Assembly: GCA_027257055.1 (NCBI GenBank)
Contig: JAPVLO010000044.1
Coordinates: 1,550,001-1,614,000, forward strand
DNA length: 64,000 nucleotides
Origin: Cephalopachus bancanus
Lineage: Eukaryota; Chordata; Mammalia; Primates; Tarsiidae
Direction of reading: 5' to 3'
This document shows, in pieces, positions 12,461-22,900 of the stretch; within the stretch, counting starts at the first letter, position 1; each line of letters opens with the position of its first letter. The position numbers were made by a program, and so were the translations under genes. The notes below the pieces were generated by a model. It was given only the letters and a program-made list of their open reading frames with translations. It was not told the DNA's origin and made no database searches.

Positions 12461-13554
12461 GGCCCAAACCAAGGAGTGGTATATGGAAAAAAGAAAGAAA
12501 TTCTGTCTCTAACAGTATTTTCTGTACCTAACAACAGAATATGAAGATACTTAAACTATTCTCAAGTCAACTTAGACTAAGGAGAGGTATTCGGAATCAT
12601 ACCAGCTTGGAAACCCTGGAGATCACAATAGCTGAACCATTTCCCTTTTATTTTTGACTGTTTGTATATGTTTGCGAGCATATGTGCATGTGTGTGTAAA
12701 AGAAGGGAAACGGGTAAAGACAGAGAACAGAAAGATGTTTAAGAGTGCTTGCTCTGCCCCCAAGTAGACCTGAACACCAACCCTAGATCTACCATGTCCT
12801 AGCAGGATGAAGCTAATCAATTCAACAAGAGTTACAACATCTTTACTTCCTCATTTCCAAAATGAGGGTAGTTTGTGGGACCATTACATAGTTAGCCATG
12901 ATGGTTGAATTCTTGTAAAATACTAAACACAGTCCTCAGTCTGTGACAAGTGCTGACCAAACATGAGCTGGTCTATTATACAACTGCATCACACCATTGC
13001 CCTCCAAAAAAATGTTCAAGTGAACTTGGTTGTCATTCTCAGCAATGAATGTGGAAAATAATGTACTGGCTGTCTTAGCAGCAGAAGCAACAGAATGATT
13101 GCAATTGCTGGCGAAGCCTTGATCCTTCTCTCTCTGTAAGAGCTTCCAAGGGGACCTGACTGCCAGCACGTGAAACCCAAGGGCAGAGTCCCAGGTCCCC
13201 TGTGACCATGTCTACATCAGGACCAAATATTCTATATTCTCAAATAACCACACACAGCCCCAGATACTGACTGTAGCACTTTCAGCAGAGAATAATATAA
13301 ATAATACTGCTTGAGACAGAGAGAATTATCAGGATATAATGTGCAATTTAGCATGGAGGGGGAGAAGGGGTAGGGTTTCAGAGGCCGCAGACCCGGAGAG
13401 TCAGAAATGTGGTAAATCTCCCTGACCCATCCCTTTCTTCTTCCCATCTTCAAGCTTTCTCTGTGTTCTTTGGATTTGACTTAAACCCATCCACCTCTAG
13501 TCATATCCTCTACAAAACCTCTGCCACCTCACCAATGCACCGAAGTCTATATTA
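12461..13554. other. Non-coding stretch, nothing recognised
   Basis: No gene or clear repeat. Open frames of 77 codons or fewer on the minus strand show no known domain. Confidence 0.45.
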
Positions 13555-13806
13555 GTTTCCTAGGGCTGCCATAATACAGTATTACCAACTAAGTGTCTTA
13601 GTATAACAAAAATGTATTGTCTCACAGTTCTGGAGGCCAGATGTCCAAAATTAAGGTGTAGGTAGGATGATGTGACCTCTGAAGGTGCTAGGGAAGGGTA
13701 TGTTCAGACCTGTCTGCAGCCTTCGGATAGTTCCTGCTCATTTGTCTGCCCAGAACTCCATTTATCACATGGCATTCTTCCTGTGTGCCACCACACCCAT
13801 GTCTGT
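13555..13806 (-). mobile_element. MLT/MaLR-like LTR fragment, minus
   Basis: Begins 'TATTAGTTTCCTAGGGCTGC', continues 'CTCACAGTTCTGGAGGCCAG' and 'GTCCAAAATTAAGGTGTAGG', a pattern I associate with reversed MaLR/ERVL-type LTRs. Family name not certain; no viral gene is visible. Confidence 0.5.
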
Positions 13807-13807
13807 G

Positions 13808-14003
13808 ATGGTCAGGGTTCTCAAAGAAACAGAATCAATGTGATATATAGATATATATGCATATAAATATATGTACACACATATTCTCCATATATACATC
13901 TTATATATATTCATTTCATATACGAAGAAATAGATACAGATATATAATTATGTATCTCTATCTCTATCTATATCCTATTGATTCTGTTTCTCTGGAGAAA
14001 TTG
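13808..14003. repeat. AT-rich inverted repeat between opposed MLT2-type ends
   Basis: Left arm 13818-13839 (TTCTCAAAGAAACAGAATC..) and right arm 13977-13999 are reverse complements apart from one small insertion and a mismatch. The about 137-bp spacer is mostly TA-rich. Each arm resembles the terminal 'GGGTTCTCTAGAGAAACAG' part of MLT2-type LTRs, so two LTR ends probably face each other. Confidence 0.75.
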
Positions 14004-14104
14004 TTAATATATATTTTAATCTAAGCTATAAGAAAAAACAAACCAAAGTGCTTTCTTGCCTCTTCACCACTCAGTCACTCATTACAGCACAAAATGCTTT
14101 TGAC

Positions 14105-14885
14105 ACCAGATACAAAGGGGTTGTTTCCCCACACACCAACCAATTTTGCATCCGACATAGATAAGTGTCCTCAAATTTAGTTCAAGTCCTCCACTATCTA
14201 CCTGGAGATAGCCTCAGATCCCACAGGTTGAGGACTCAGTCTCACAAGACTGCCCTCCACTTCAGATGCCAATTGCAAACCCCATGTTGTTTTACCTGTA
14301 CCTCCGACCCACTGGCTATAAGTCGAGAGTTTCCTCAACTCCCTTTTGGGGTTCAGTTAATTTGCTAGAGCCACTCACAGAACACTTTACTTACATTTAT
14401 CCTTTTATTATAAAGGATAAGATACAAGATAGGATGTAGGTGAACATTCACATAGAAGAGATGAATAAGGCAAGGTATGGGAGAAGGGGCGTGGCACTTC
14501 CCTGGGCGTGCCACACTCAAGAAACCTTCCCTCATTCAGCTATCCAGAAGGTTCCTGAATCCATCCTTTGGGGTTTTTATGGAGGCTTATTATGTAAGTA
14601 TGACTGGTGGAATCATTCACCACTGGTGATCAACTCAACCTTCAGCCCCACTTCTCTCTCCAGAGGTTGGGGAGGTGGGCTGAAAATTCCAACCCTCTCT
14701 TCATGCCTTGGTCTTTCCAGTGGCCAGGCCCATCCTAAAGCTATCTCAGGGACCCAGTTATTTCATTAGCATACAAAGGACACTCATTATTCTGGAGGTA
14801 CCAAGGATTTTAAGAGTTGTATGACAGGAATCAAGGAAGAAGATCAAATTTATATTTCATAATATCACAATTATTATTATTATAT
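14105..14885 (-). mobile_element. LTR-like element, antisense, family uncertain
   Basis: I recognise the order 'CACAGGTTGAGGACTCAG', 'CTAGAGCCACTCACAGAAC', 'TTATTATAAAGGATAAGATAC', 'GGGTTTTTATGGAGGCTTA', 'GTGATCAACTCAACCTTCAG', 'CCAGAGGTTGGGGAGGTGG', 'CAAGGATTTTAAGAGTTG' as a known antisense mammalian LTR, but cannot give the exact family. No coding content. Confidence 0.55.
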
Positions 14886-14902
14886 ATATATATATATATA
14901 TT
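14870..14902. repeat. (TTA)n(TA)n microsatellite
   Basis: Four ATT/TTA units run into about ten TA dinucleotides. It sits at the end of the LTR-like element. Confidence 0.95.
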
Positions 14903-14914
14903 ATCATATTGCCA

Positions 14915-15300
14915 ACCTAAAATGAGCGACAGAGATACTGACTCTCTGAAGCAGAGTTTGTTCAGAAATAGGAAAGGACTGTAAGCTGGGATATGTGTAC
15001 TATGGTGAACCATGGGTGTATCCAGAGAGTTTGGGGCAATGGGAAGCTTTATAAACAAACAAAAAGAAGTCCACATAATTTGCTCTGAAGCAAAGATCAT
15101 TGGTTATGGGATTTGTTGAAGGAGTTGGTGCTAGCTCATTGGAGAAGACAGCTATTGTTACCCAAGTGGCCCTGTCCAAGTGGCTCATCTGGAGCACTGA
15201 GATTTTGAGGAATTCCTTGCATAGTTCCTATCCTCCTAGCTCAATTTTATTAGAGTTTGAAATTAGTGATTCCATTTTGATATGAATAACTTTCACGATA
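14915..15300 (-). mobile_element. Possible LTR fragment, antisense
   Basis: 'AAAATGAGCGACAGAGATAC', 'CTCTGAAGCAGAGTTTGTTC' and 'AAGCTTTATAAACAAAC' look like the reverse of a retroviral LTR, but I cannot name a family and see no clean ends. Offered as a hypothesis. Confidence 0.3.
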
Positions 15301-15308
15301 TATTTTAT

Positions 15309-15309
15309 A

Positions 15310-15344
<35 letters not shown>
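15309..15344. repeat. (TG)n(TA)n microsatellite
   Basis: Six TG units followed by about twelve TA units. It continues after the Alu at 15638, so the Alu inserted inside one original TA-rich array. Confidence 0.95.
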
Positions 15345-15352
<8 letters not shown>

Positions 15353-15637
15353 TTTTTGAGTTGGAATCTCACTCTGTCCCCCAGACTGGAGTGCAATGGC
15401 CCCTCCAGCCACCACAGCCTCGACCTGCTGGGCTCCAGTGATCCTTCCACCTCAGCCTTCCAAGTAGCTGAAACTACAGGCGCACGCTATCCCACCTGGC
15501 TAATTTTTTTTTTTTTAATTGTAGAGATGAGGTCTCGCCAAGTTGTCCAGGCAGGTCTCAAACCTGCGGGCTCAGGCAGTCCACTCACCTCAGCCTCCCA
15601 AAGTGCGGGATTACAAGGCTGAGCCACCGAGCCCGGC
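15345..15637 (-). mobile_element. Alu dimer inserted in a TA array, minus
   Basis: T-tract, 'GAGTTGGAATCTCACTCTG', linker 'TTAATTGTAGAGATGAGG', ends '..CCACCGAGCCCGGC'. TA repeats lie on both sides, so the target-site duplication is hidden in the array. Confidence 0.93.
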
Positions 15638-15698
15638 TTATATATATATATAGATATTTTTATACAGTATATATATACTTATACATGTATATATAATG
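15638..15698. repeat. TA-rich microsatellite, right half
   Basis: Imperfect TA/TATG array, the right-hand remainder of the array interrupted by the Alu. Confidence 0.9.
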
Positions 15699-16125
15699 TT
15701 GGGGTTCAAGACACACCACCCCAAAATATGATTGTAGGAGACTAGATATACCACCTAAAACATACTTTTTTTGGCATATTTGATCTTTGATCTGATTAGT
15801 CTGAGGAACTGCAGACATAAGAGTTCAACTCTGAAAAGCTGTCCCTTTATTAAAAAAAAAAAGAACAACATCTATAAAAGAAATTGACATTAGTAAAAGT
15901 ATCTGGATTGGGAAAAGAACTGCTCCAAGACAACTTTTATTACCCAAAAGACTTTTATCTGCATTATAAGACAACTTTTATTCACTATGCATTTCCTCTC
16001 CTCACCCTTCCATAACTTGTCTCCACCACCTCCCAGAAGCCCAAGCCTCTATTTCTTTTTATAGCTCAGGCTGCTTCTTTGAGTTGGGCCCTTCCTTCTT
16101 TGAGTTTTGTATGTGCATGGGACAC
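15699..16125 (+). mobile_element. LTR-like element, plus strand, family uncertain
   Basis: Begins 'TTGGGGTTCAAGACACACC', ends near 'GAGTTGGGCCCTTCCTTC' and 'GAGTTTTGTATGTGCATGGG', features I associate with ERV LTRs. A 'TTTTTATAGCTCAGG' stretch could be the old TATA region. No clear target duplication. Confidence 0.45.
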
Positions 16126-16176
16126 ACACACACACACACATATACACACACGCACACACATATACATATATATGTA
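16121..16176. repeat. (CA)n/(TA)n microsatellite
   Basis: Imperfect CA repeat interrupted by TATA and CG steps. The short frame that crosses it encodes His-Thr repeats and is an artefact. Confidence 0.95.
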
Positions 16177-16329
16177 ATTACATATGTTTTTCCTCCTATT
16201 GATTGGTCTCATGTCAACTTAATGTACAGCCCAGCCAAGGAACCTAGAAGGGTGGAGGGAAGCTATTTTCCTGTCCTTTACAATATATACTAATATATAC
16301 AAGTTATATATGTGTATATATAAGGTGGG

Positions 16330-16548
16330 GTGGAGTCTGATTTTAAGGAATTGGCTTATGCAGCTGTGGGGAGCTGACAAGTCTGAACTCCATAGGACAG
16401 ACTGGCAAATAACTCAGGTAAGAGCTGATGTTACAGTTTTTAGTCCCAAATTCTCAGAGCAGGCCGGAAACTCAGGCAGAGTTTTGTTGCTGCAACACTA
16501 GAATAGAATTACTCCTCATCGGTCTGCCTTTATTTTTTCTTGCCTTTC
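16330..16548 (-). mobile_element. MLT2-like LTR fragment, minus
   Basis: 'TTAAGGAATTGGCTTATGCA', 'GGGGAGCTGACAAGTC', 'GGCCGGAAACTCAGGCAG' follow the reversed order of MLT2-type (ERVL) LTRs. Partial. Confidence 0.45.
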
Positions 16549-16549
16549 T

Positions 16550-16928
16550 TCGATCCATTCTCCACATAGCAGCCACAATGAGTTTAAAATGCAAACAGGA
16601 TTATGTCACATTTCTTCTTAGAATACCTTAGCATGTGCATAGCATAAATCTCAAACTCCTAAACATGGCCTGAAAGAGAAGGCCCCGATTTGCCCAGCAG
16701 AGTGCTAGCTTTGAGATAGTTCTAGTTGTCCTGGTTTTCAATGGCACCTACTGACCTGCCAGTACCCCCTCCGGCAGACTCACTCTATTCTTGCAGCCTT
16801 TGCATGGGCCATTCTTTTTGCTGGGACTTCCTTCCAAGCCTTCAACACTGGTTAATGTCAAATCATCCTTAAATCTTAGCATAATTTTTGTCATTCCCAC
16901 ACCCCCTTTCCAGAAAGATCTCCCTCAG
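16550..16928 (+). mobile_element. L2 LINE 3' end
   Basis: Typical L2 3' order: 'AAAATGCAAACAGGATTATG', 'CTAAACATGGCCTGAAAG', 'TTGCAGCCTTTGCATGGGCC', 'CAAGCCTTCAACACTGG', 'AGAAAGATCTCCCTCAG'. Non-coding remnant; the MLT2-type LTR inserted at its right end. Confidence 0.75.
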
Positions 16929-17030
16929 TGTATTGGTCAGAGTGTGCCAAAGAAACATAACCAAAATATATGGCCGTGTGCCACTAAACAACAGGGATAT
17001 GTTCTGACAAATGTGTTGTTAGATGATTTC

Positions 17031-17330
17031 TTTTTTTTTTTTTTTTTTTTTTTTGAGTTGGAGTCTCATTCTGTCACCCAGACTGGAGTGCAGTGGCCGC
17101 TCCCGGCCACCGCAGCCTCGACCTGCTGGGCTCCGGCGATCCTTCTGCCTCAGCCTTCCGAGCAGCCGGAATAACAGGCGCGTGCTACCTTGCCCAGCTA
17201 ATTTTTTGATTTTACTGTAGAGATGAGGTCTCGCCTGCCCAGGCGGGTCTCGAACCCGTGGGCTCAGGCAATCCACTCACCTCAGCCTCCCAAAGGCGCG
17301 GGATTACAGGCTGAGCCACCAAGCCCAGCT
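17031..17330 (-). mobile_element. Alu dimer inside MER2, minus
   Basis: Exact 10-bp target-site duplication AGATGATTTC at 17021-17030 and 17331-17340, inside the MER2. High CpG content ('CCACCGCAGCCTCGACCTG') suggests a relatively young copy. Confidence 0.96.
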
Positions 17331-17412
17331 AGATGATTTCATCATTGTATGATCATCACAGAGTGATTTACATAAATCTCCATGGTAGAGCCTACTACAC
17401 ACCTGAGTTATA

Positions 17413-18351
17413 CAGGGTCTGACAATTAGGTTCACAAGCTCATCCTAGAAAAGGTGCTACATACCTTATTGCTGAATATCACTACATATTGAAGTATTCC
17501 CCTTGGGAAGCTATGCACTGACACCAGTGCCTTGTTTACCTGTCAAAACAGTTTTGGAACTCTTTTTCTGGAATGGTCATCAGGGCTGCCATTATATTAC
17601 CCCTGATGTCCTGAATGTCATCAAAATATCTTCCTTTCAATATTTCCTTTATGTTTGGGTAAAGGAAAAAGTCATTGGGGCCCAGATCAGATAAGTAAAG
17701 AGGGTGTTTCAATAGTTATTTGTTTACTGGTTAAAACCTCCCTCACAGACAGTCCTGCATCAGCTGGTGCATTGTTGTGATGCAAGAGCTCCTTTGAGAT
17801 CATTTTTGCACACACCTTTCTCATGGCTTTTCAGTTAAGATTTTCCTGACTGTTTCTCCCTCAGTTTTTTATTTGGTCTGTTATGCTTCTCACAGTCAGC
17901 CAATGACTTTGCTGCACAATTCAACAAATTTTCACAACGATTTCATCAGTTCTGGTCATTACTGGCCGTCATGACCTCTCTTCATCAGTGATACTTTCTC
18001 TCCCCTCAGAAAAATGTTTAATCCACTTGTACACTGCCATTTTCTTTATGGCATTATCTCCATAAATATGGACTAACATGTCCCTGATTTTGCTTCCACG
18101 CTTGCTGAGTTTAACAAAAAATTTAATGTTTGTTCATTGCTCTAATTCAAGCTCCAACATTCTTGCAATACAAAAACATGCAGCAACAACAATAATGAAT
18201 GCCACTCAGCAAGACACCTTCATACATTGACATGAACACAGATGTGAGACACTGATATACCAAGGTTATGAAACCTTACCAAGTTGTTTGTACAATGCTG
18301 CCAACAATAAGCACACAGTAGCAAGTTCACAAACTTAATTGTCAGACCTCA
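17413..18351. mobile_element. Internally deleted mariner transposon
   Basis: Terminal inverted repeats are visible: left GGGTCTGACAATTAGGTTC and, reading the right end backwards, AGGTCTGACAATTAAGTTT. TA lies immediately outside both ends (17411-17412, 18352-18353), as expected for Tc1/mariner. At about 940 bp it is shorter than the roughly 1.3 kb of a complete mariner. It sits inside the MER2. Confidence 0.85.
17480..18250 (-). pseudogene. Mariner transposase remnant
   Basis: Minus-strand translation shows pieces in the order expected of a mariner transposase: near 17.9-18.0 kb an 'RTDEIV' then 'LTVRSI' DNA-binding-domain stretch; near 17.8 kb 'LLHHNNAPA', which aligns with the usual HxDNAPAH motif but with N at the catalytic Asp position; then 'DFFLYP' near 17.67 kb. 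Stops, frameshifts and the loss of the section holding the first catalytic Asp make it inactive. Known family role: cut-and-paste transposase. Inactivity is inferred from the lesions. Confidence 0.75.
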
Positions 18352-18976
18352 TATGGTATGGTTTATTATTCCTAGGCTACAGGCCTGGACAGCATGTTAC
18401 TGTACTAAATACTGTAAGCAATTGTAACACAATGGTAAGTATTTGTGCATCTAAACATATTGAAACATAGAAAAGGTACAGTAAAAATATTATCTTATGG
18501 GACTGTCAATGTATATGCAGTCTGTCATTAACGGAATGTCATTGTTCAGTCCACAGTTGTATGGGCCGTAAATTACTCAATTATGGAGACTGAGAAGTAA
18601 GTTCCCAAACCTGCAGCCATCAAACTGGAAACCCAGAAGAACTGGTGTGTAGCTCCAGTCTGAAGGCTGGCAAGCTCGATACCCGAGAGGAGCCAGTATT
18701 TCAGTCTGAATTGAAAGCTGGCAAAGACCCATGTCCCAGCTCAAGCAGTCAGGTGAAAAAAGTTCCCTCTTACTCAACCCTTTGGTTCCACTCAGATTTT
18801 CAGTTGTTTGGATGAGATGTGCCCACAATGAAGAGGACAACCTACTTCACTCAGGCTATCCATTCAAATGTCAATCTCATCCAGAAACATTCTCACAGAC
18901 ACAGCTAGAATGTTTGGCCAAATGACTGGGCACCCCGTGACCCAGACAAGTTAACATATAAAAATTAACTATCACA

Positions 18977-20289
18977 TCGAGCTTCTCAGCCACTTTTGTA
19001 TGAGTCGGGCCAAAGGTAGAGAGTAGTAGAGAGAAAGTGTGAACATGAAGTTAAGGCTGTTGGCCTGAGATATCAGAGGGCATGCAGTTGGCAAAAACAA
19101 GAAGTAAGCCTATAAAACCCAATGTTTTGAGTAAAATTAAATGGAAATCTCTTGACTCAGAGACACAGCCTGGTTGCTTTTATTCCCTATAGTCATTGGA
19201 TACAATCTCTGTCAAAGCTCAGAGTATCAGGTGATGATCCATGGGAACGAGGGATGGAGGGAGTCTTTTTACCATTTTCCTCCACACATCTCCATGCATG
19301 GCTGGTTTCTGCATGGTTGATGTACTGACTGGGAGGTGTCTAAGGGGTGATGTTTCTCTCTTCTCCCCAGGAGGCTACTCCCCTCCTTCTTACCTCCTCC
19401 ACTTTCATCTACTCTTCTGCTCTTCTCTCCATCTCTATTCTTTCATTCCTTCCTTCCTCTTTTTTGTCTTTTCTATTCTGATTGTTTAATTCATTCAGAC
19501 AAAATTCCAGGAGACTAAAATCTGAGGGTCAGATTTCACCAATTCCTCGACAGAAAAACCAGACACAATCGTCGAGTCCTCCTAAGGCTCTGCTCTCCCA
19601 GACCCTGACAATTTTCCTTTGAAGCCTCTGTCTCATTGCCTGAAGTCCTTGGCCCTTCCTTTCTTGATTACAATACAGCTTATAGTGAACACCCTGGTTA
19701 TGAGCACTCTCCCATCCTCCTCCTTTCCAACTCCTCTTCTCTAACCAAGGTGAACACTCCCAGCAAAGGAATGGTCTCCCTTCCTTCTCAAGATCCTACC
19801 ATGACTCCCTCTTGATCAGCCATTAAAGTCTGAAAGCTTCTGTTTTGATTTCTAAGTTTTCTATGCCCTACCTTTTTAGCGTGAACCCCGCCCCCCACCA
19901 GGGCAAGGCATGTGGCTTCTACTGTCACCTGAAACTCCTCAAGCTACTTTCCTCTAGCCTTAATTCTGTCTCCGGGACTTTATTTACCACCCCTTCAAGA
20001 GTCCCTTCCCTCCCTCTGCTCCTCCACTCAGCCAAATCCTCTTCATCCACAATGGTGAAGAATTGGCAGGTGCTACTTCTCCCTCCCTTTTCTGGCCTCT
20101 ACTTGTGTCTATCTAATAGTCTTGAGTGCCCTTGCCACATCTTCCTTGCTTTTTTGAAGGTAATGGCCAAGACTTTGGTTTTACTTCATCATTGTGCCTG
20201 GCACTCACAAGATGCTGTCTGCCAAATATGAAGACAATCATTTTTTGTTATTGCTGATACATATCTTGTATGTGTTTGTGGAGTCCATG
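18977..20289. other. Non-coding stretch, pyrimidine-rich in part
   Basis: 19380-19480 is a strong C/T-rich tract. The remainder shows no gene or clear repeat; an old L2-like origin of 19.6-20.2 kb is possible but I could not confirm it. The 128-codon plus-strand frame at 19845-20231 has no recognisable domain. Confidence 0.4.
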
Positions 20290-20575
20290 TGGTGTTTTGA
20301 TAATATGCACATAATGTGTGAGAGGAGCCGAGGGTGGAGCAGCCCTTCTCCCTGACTTGTCCACAGGCCTCAGAGCGCACCCTTGCTCGGGGCTCTCCCC
20401 TGCCGCTCAGAGGGAAGCAGAGCTCGCTGATGACTGACTCCCTGGGTCTCTTTGCATCCTGTGAAATGTGCATTCTCTGTGTAGCTGTGACGCAGCAGGA
20501 TTACACATGTGCTGCTGTGAAACGTGAAATCAGAGCCAGGCGGGACCTCCCCTGAGAAAGGCTGCCTATAAATCG
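20290..20575. promoter_or_regulatory. GC/CpG-enriched unique segment, candidate regulatory element
   Basis: This stretch is clearly more GC- and CpG-rich than its surroundings ('GAGCGCACCCTTGCTCGGGG', 'GTGACGCAGCAGG') and not part of any repeat I recognise. It holds an AP-1/MAF-like 'TGATGACTGAC' and ends in 'GCCTATAAATCG'. Candidate enhancer or weak promoter; inference only. Confidence 0.3.
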
Positions 20576-20949
20576 TAAAACCCTTAAATGAATAGCTTAG
20601 GGGCACAGGGTTGCCTTGGGTTAGGGTTAATTGGGTCGGGTACAAAGAGTTTTATGTCTGTAACTTACTGTCCATTTACTCTACCTGATTTTCTGAAAGT
20701 TATTTTGCTCCAGGGTAAATTTGTATTTGCTTTTCTGACGATGATCAGTTTGAAGCTGAACTCTTTTCAGCTGTTGGGAACTTGTAACTTGTTCAATATC
20801 TACCAGATTTTCTCTCTCTGATGCTCCGTTTCAGATAGGTCGAAAAAGAGTTTGAGGGGGGTTTTGTTCCATTTTGTTTTAGTTTTTCAGTCTTTTTAAT
20901 GCAGAAAATTGTTTTCAACTTACTTTAGCTTTGCTCTTTTCATTTTCAT

Positions 20950-21082
20950 TTTTTCTTTTCCAGAGACGAGGTCTTGCTATGTCGACCAGGCTGGTCTCAA
21001 ACTCCTGGGCTCAAGCAATCAGGAGGCTGCTTCAGCTTCCCAAAGTGCTAGGATTATAGGTGTGAGCTACCACACCTGGCCT
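20950..21082 (-). mobile_element. Alu monomer (FLAM/FRAM-like), minus
   Basis: 'GAGACGAGGTCTTGCTATG', 'CCAGGCTGGTCTCAAACTCC', 'CTTCCCAAAGTGCTAGGATT', 'CTACCACACCTGGCC': a single reversed Alu arm without its partner. Confidence 0.8.
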
Positions 21083-21189
21083 GCTTTGCTCTTTTAATAC
21101 CCTAAAAACATTTTTTTTTGACTATTCATTTTCTAGCACATTCTCTGCAAATACTCTAGCCTGCATTTTTCAGTATGATGCTAGAAGCT

Positions 21190-21410
21190 GAAAACCAGAC
21201 TCTGTGTCCAGCTATACTTGAGATCAAATCTGTCACTGCTCACTCTGTGGCTTGAGAATAGACAATTCACCTCACTGAATCTGTTTCCTCATCTGTAGGC
21301 TGCTTCTGACTATAACTCAATGCTTTTGTGTAGATTTAACAAGATGATACTGCATGTAAAAAGTGCTACTCTATGGCAGGCAATTAATTAACTCACTAAT
21401 TGTTGTCATA
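21190..21410 (+). repeat. MIR SINE
   Basis: 'CTCTGTGGCTTGAGAATAG', 'ATCTGTTTCCTCATCTGTAG' and 'GTAAAAAGTGCTACTCTATG' follow the MIR order. Confidence 0.65.
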
Positions 21411-21429
21411 GAATATTTACTAGTTAAAA

Positions 21430-21640
21430 TCATAGGCTCTGAAGCTGGATGGTCAGGGTTCAAATCTCAGCTCTATTTTGGGTAAATGAAGTAACTCCCC
21501 ATACCTCAGGCTCTGGAGTTGTAAAAGGGCACCCATAATTACACTGTCACATTGGATGGTTGTGGGGATTAAATGAGCCAATACGTGGGAAATGCTTAGA
21601 GTCATACCTGGCACATAGCAAGCAATCAAAAAAGTGTTAG
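21430..21640 (+). repeat. MIR SINE
   Basis: Well-preserved copy: 'GGCTCTGAAGCTGGATGG', 'GTTCAAATCTCAGCTC', 'GGGGATTAAATGAGCCAATA', 'ACCTGGCACATAGCAAGC'. It lies head-to-tail with another MIR just upstream. Confidence 0.85.
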
Positions 21641-22749
21641 CTATTAAGATTATAGGAGAGTAGTAAAAAGAGTTCCCAGCTGCAAAGCTGTCACTTTCCA
21701 AATAACCTGCTCATCATAAAATTAACTTTTCTCCTGAAATGAAGCATACTCAACACATTATTCTAATCACTCCAGTTTTCTCTCTTTCTGTAAGGGCAGT
21801 TTCCTGGGCATCTGGAAAGGGCTTGTTGAAGGCGGTACTAAATGAAATTCTGTGAAATGTCAAGAAAGAAGCTGCACATTATACCGTCCACTGCTTTACA
21901 GGGAGAGCAATTCAAACATAGTCATAACCTGGACTAGATTTTTTAAATGGTAAGGCCATCATGGCCTCCTGATACAGCTAAAATTTCTCTTCTTTGCACT
22001 GGAAATAGTGACTAATAGAATCTACAAAAAGAGAAAGAATAAAGAAGCATCATAGAAAAAGACAAAAATAAGACATCGTGACACTCTGGAAGAAAAGACT
22101 GAAGTACTTCTCTCCCTGACTTGCCAAGTCTTGGTTTCTATCCACATCTCGTTCTGAAAGATCTTTTCAATACTATCGCCATTGTACTTAAGCCGATGTG
22201 AGCAAAATTCTGTTTCTTATGAGCAAAAAGCTTTGATGAAGCCAGTCCTGAACATGAATGTTTTAGGTAAAACTGCATTTTCATCTCTTAAATCCCTGTA
22301 CAATTTCGTAGCTACTCAGAATGTTCAACAAATGGTGGACTTTAGAGTATACTCACATAGATAGAATAAAGCAAAATTATGTGGAAGAACAAGTTGAGAA
22401 TTTTCCCACTAAAAATGATATGGCTATAAGGGATCCTTTTTTGCTTATTTACTCTGGAAGATATACCTCTAAGTGTCCCTGTTGGCTTTAACTCTGGTAT
22501 TTGTTATAATGGAGGTAGTGAGTAAGCCTCTTACTCCGTCTTCCCTGCCCTGCCAAAAAAAAAAAAAAAAAATCCAAGAGGAGTTAAACTAAGAAACAAC
22601 AAGAGTACTCTAGTTTACAACATGTAATACCTTGGAACTCTTCCCTCATTCCTCAAAACCAGAAAGTGACATTTGTCAGAAAGAGCAGAGTCCCAGAATC
22701 AACTCCCAGCATGAATCACATCCCAGAAATGAAAAGGGAGGGGACAGCA

Positions 22750-22900
22750 TGAGGCAGTAGAAAGAGCACTGCTCTGGGTGTGGGTCCACCTGCTCTTTTA
22801 CTGTGGCCCCTTGGGCAAATTGCCTTCCCTGTCTGACTTCAGTTTCTCTCTCACTAAAACAAGGAGGCTAGAACACTTCAAAGAGTCTCTGGAGTGTATA
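22750..22900 (+). repeat. MIR SINE fragment
   Basis: 'AGTAGAAAGAGCACTGCTCT', 'CCCTTGGGCAAATTGCC' and 'TTCAGTTTCTCTCTCAC' match the tRNA-like head and core of MIR. Confidence 0.6.

Larger units (their letters stand above)
16970..18565. mobile_element. MER2 DNA transposon carrying two later insertions
   Basis: Left part has 'CAGGGATATGTTCTGACAAA' and 'TGTGTTGTTAGATGATTTC'; right part has 'ATTCCTAGGCTACAGGCC', 'CAGCATGTTACTGTACTAAA', 'GAAAAGGTACAGTAAAAATA', 'CTTATGGGACTGTCAATG'. This is MER2 (Tigger-related, TA target). Removing the Alu (17031-17330) and mariner (17413-18351) leaves about 350 bp, the size I recall for MER2. Confidence 0.82.
16929..18976 (-). mobile_element. MLT2-type (ERVL) LTR, split by a nested MER2
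   Basis: Left piece 16929-16969 starts 'TGTATTGGTCAGAGTGTGCC'; the right piece (about 18570-18976) has 'ATTATGGAGACTGAGAAG', 'ATGTCCCAGCTCAAGCAG', 'CTCATCCAGAAACATTCTC', 'GGGCACCCCGTGACCCAGAC', ending '..ACTATCACA'. The two pieces join in the right order for a reversed MLT2-type LTR once the MER2 is removed. No viral coding region is present; this is a solo LTR. Confidence 0.75.

Noticed and set aside
19845..20231. 128-codon plus-strand frame
   Set aside because: Composition-driven (C/T-rich), no domain, no supporting splice or promoter context.
20610..20640. Telomere-like GGGTTAGGGTTA
   Set aside because: Only about two units; too short to be an interstitial telomere block.
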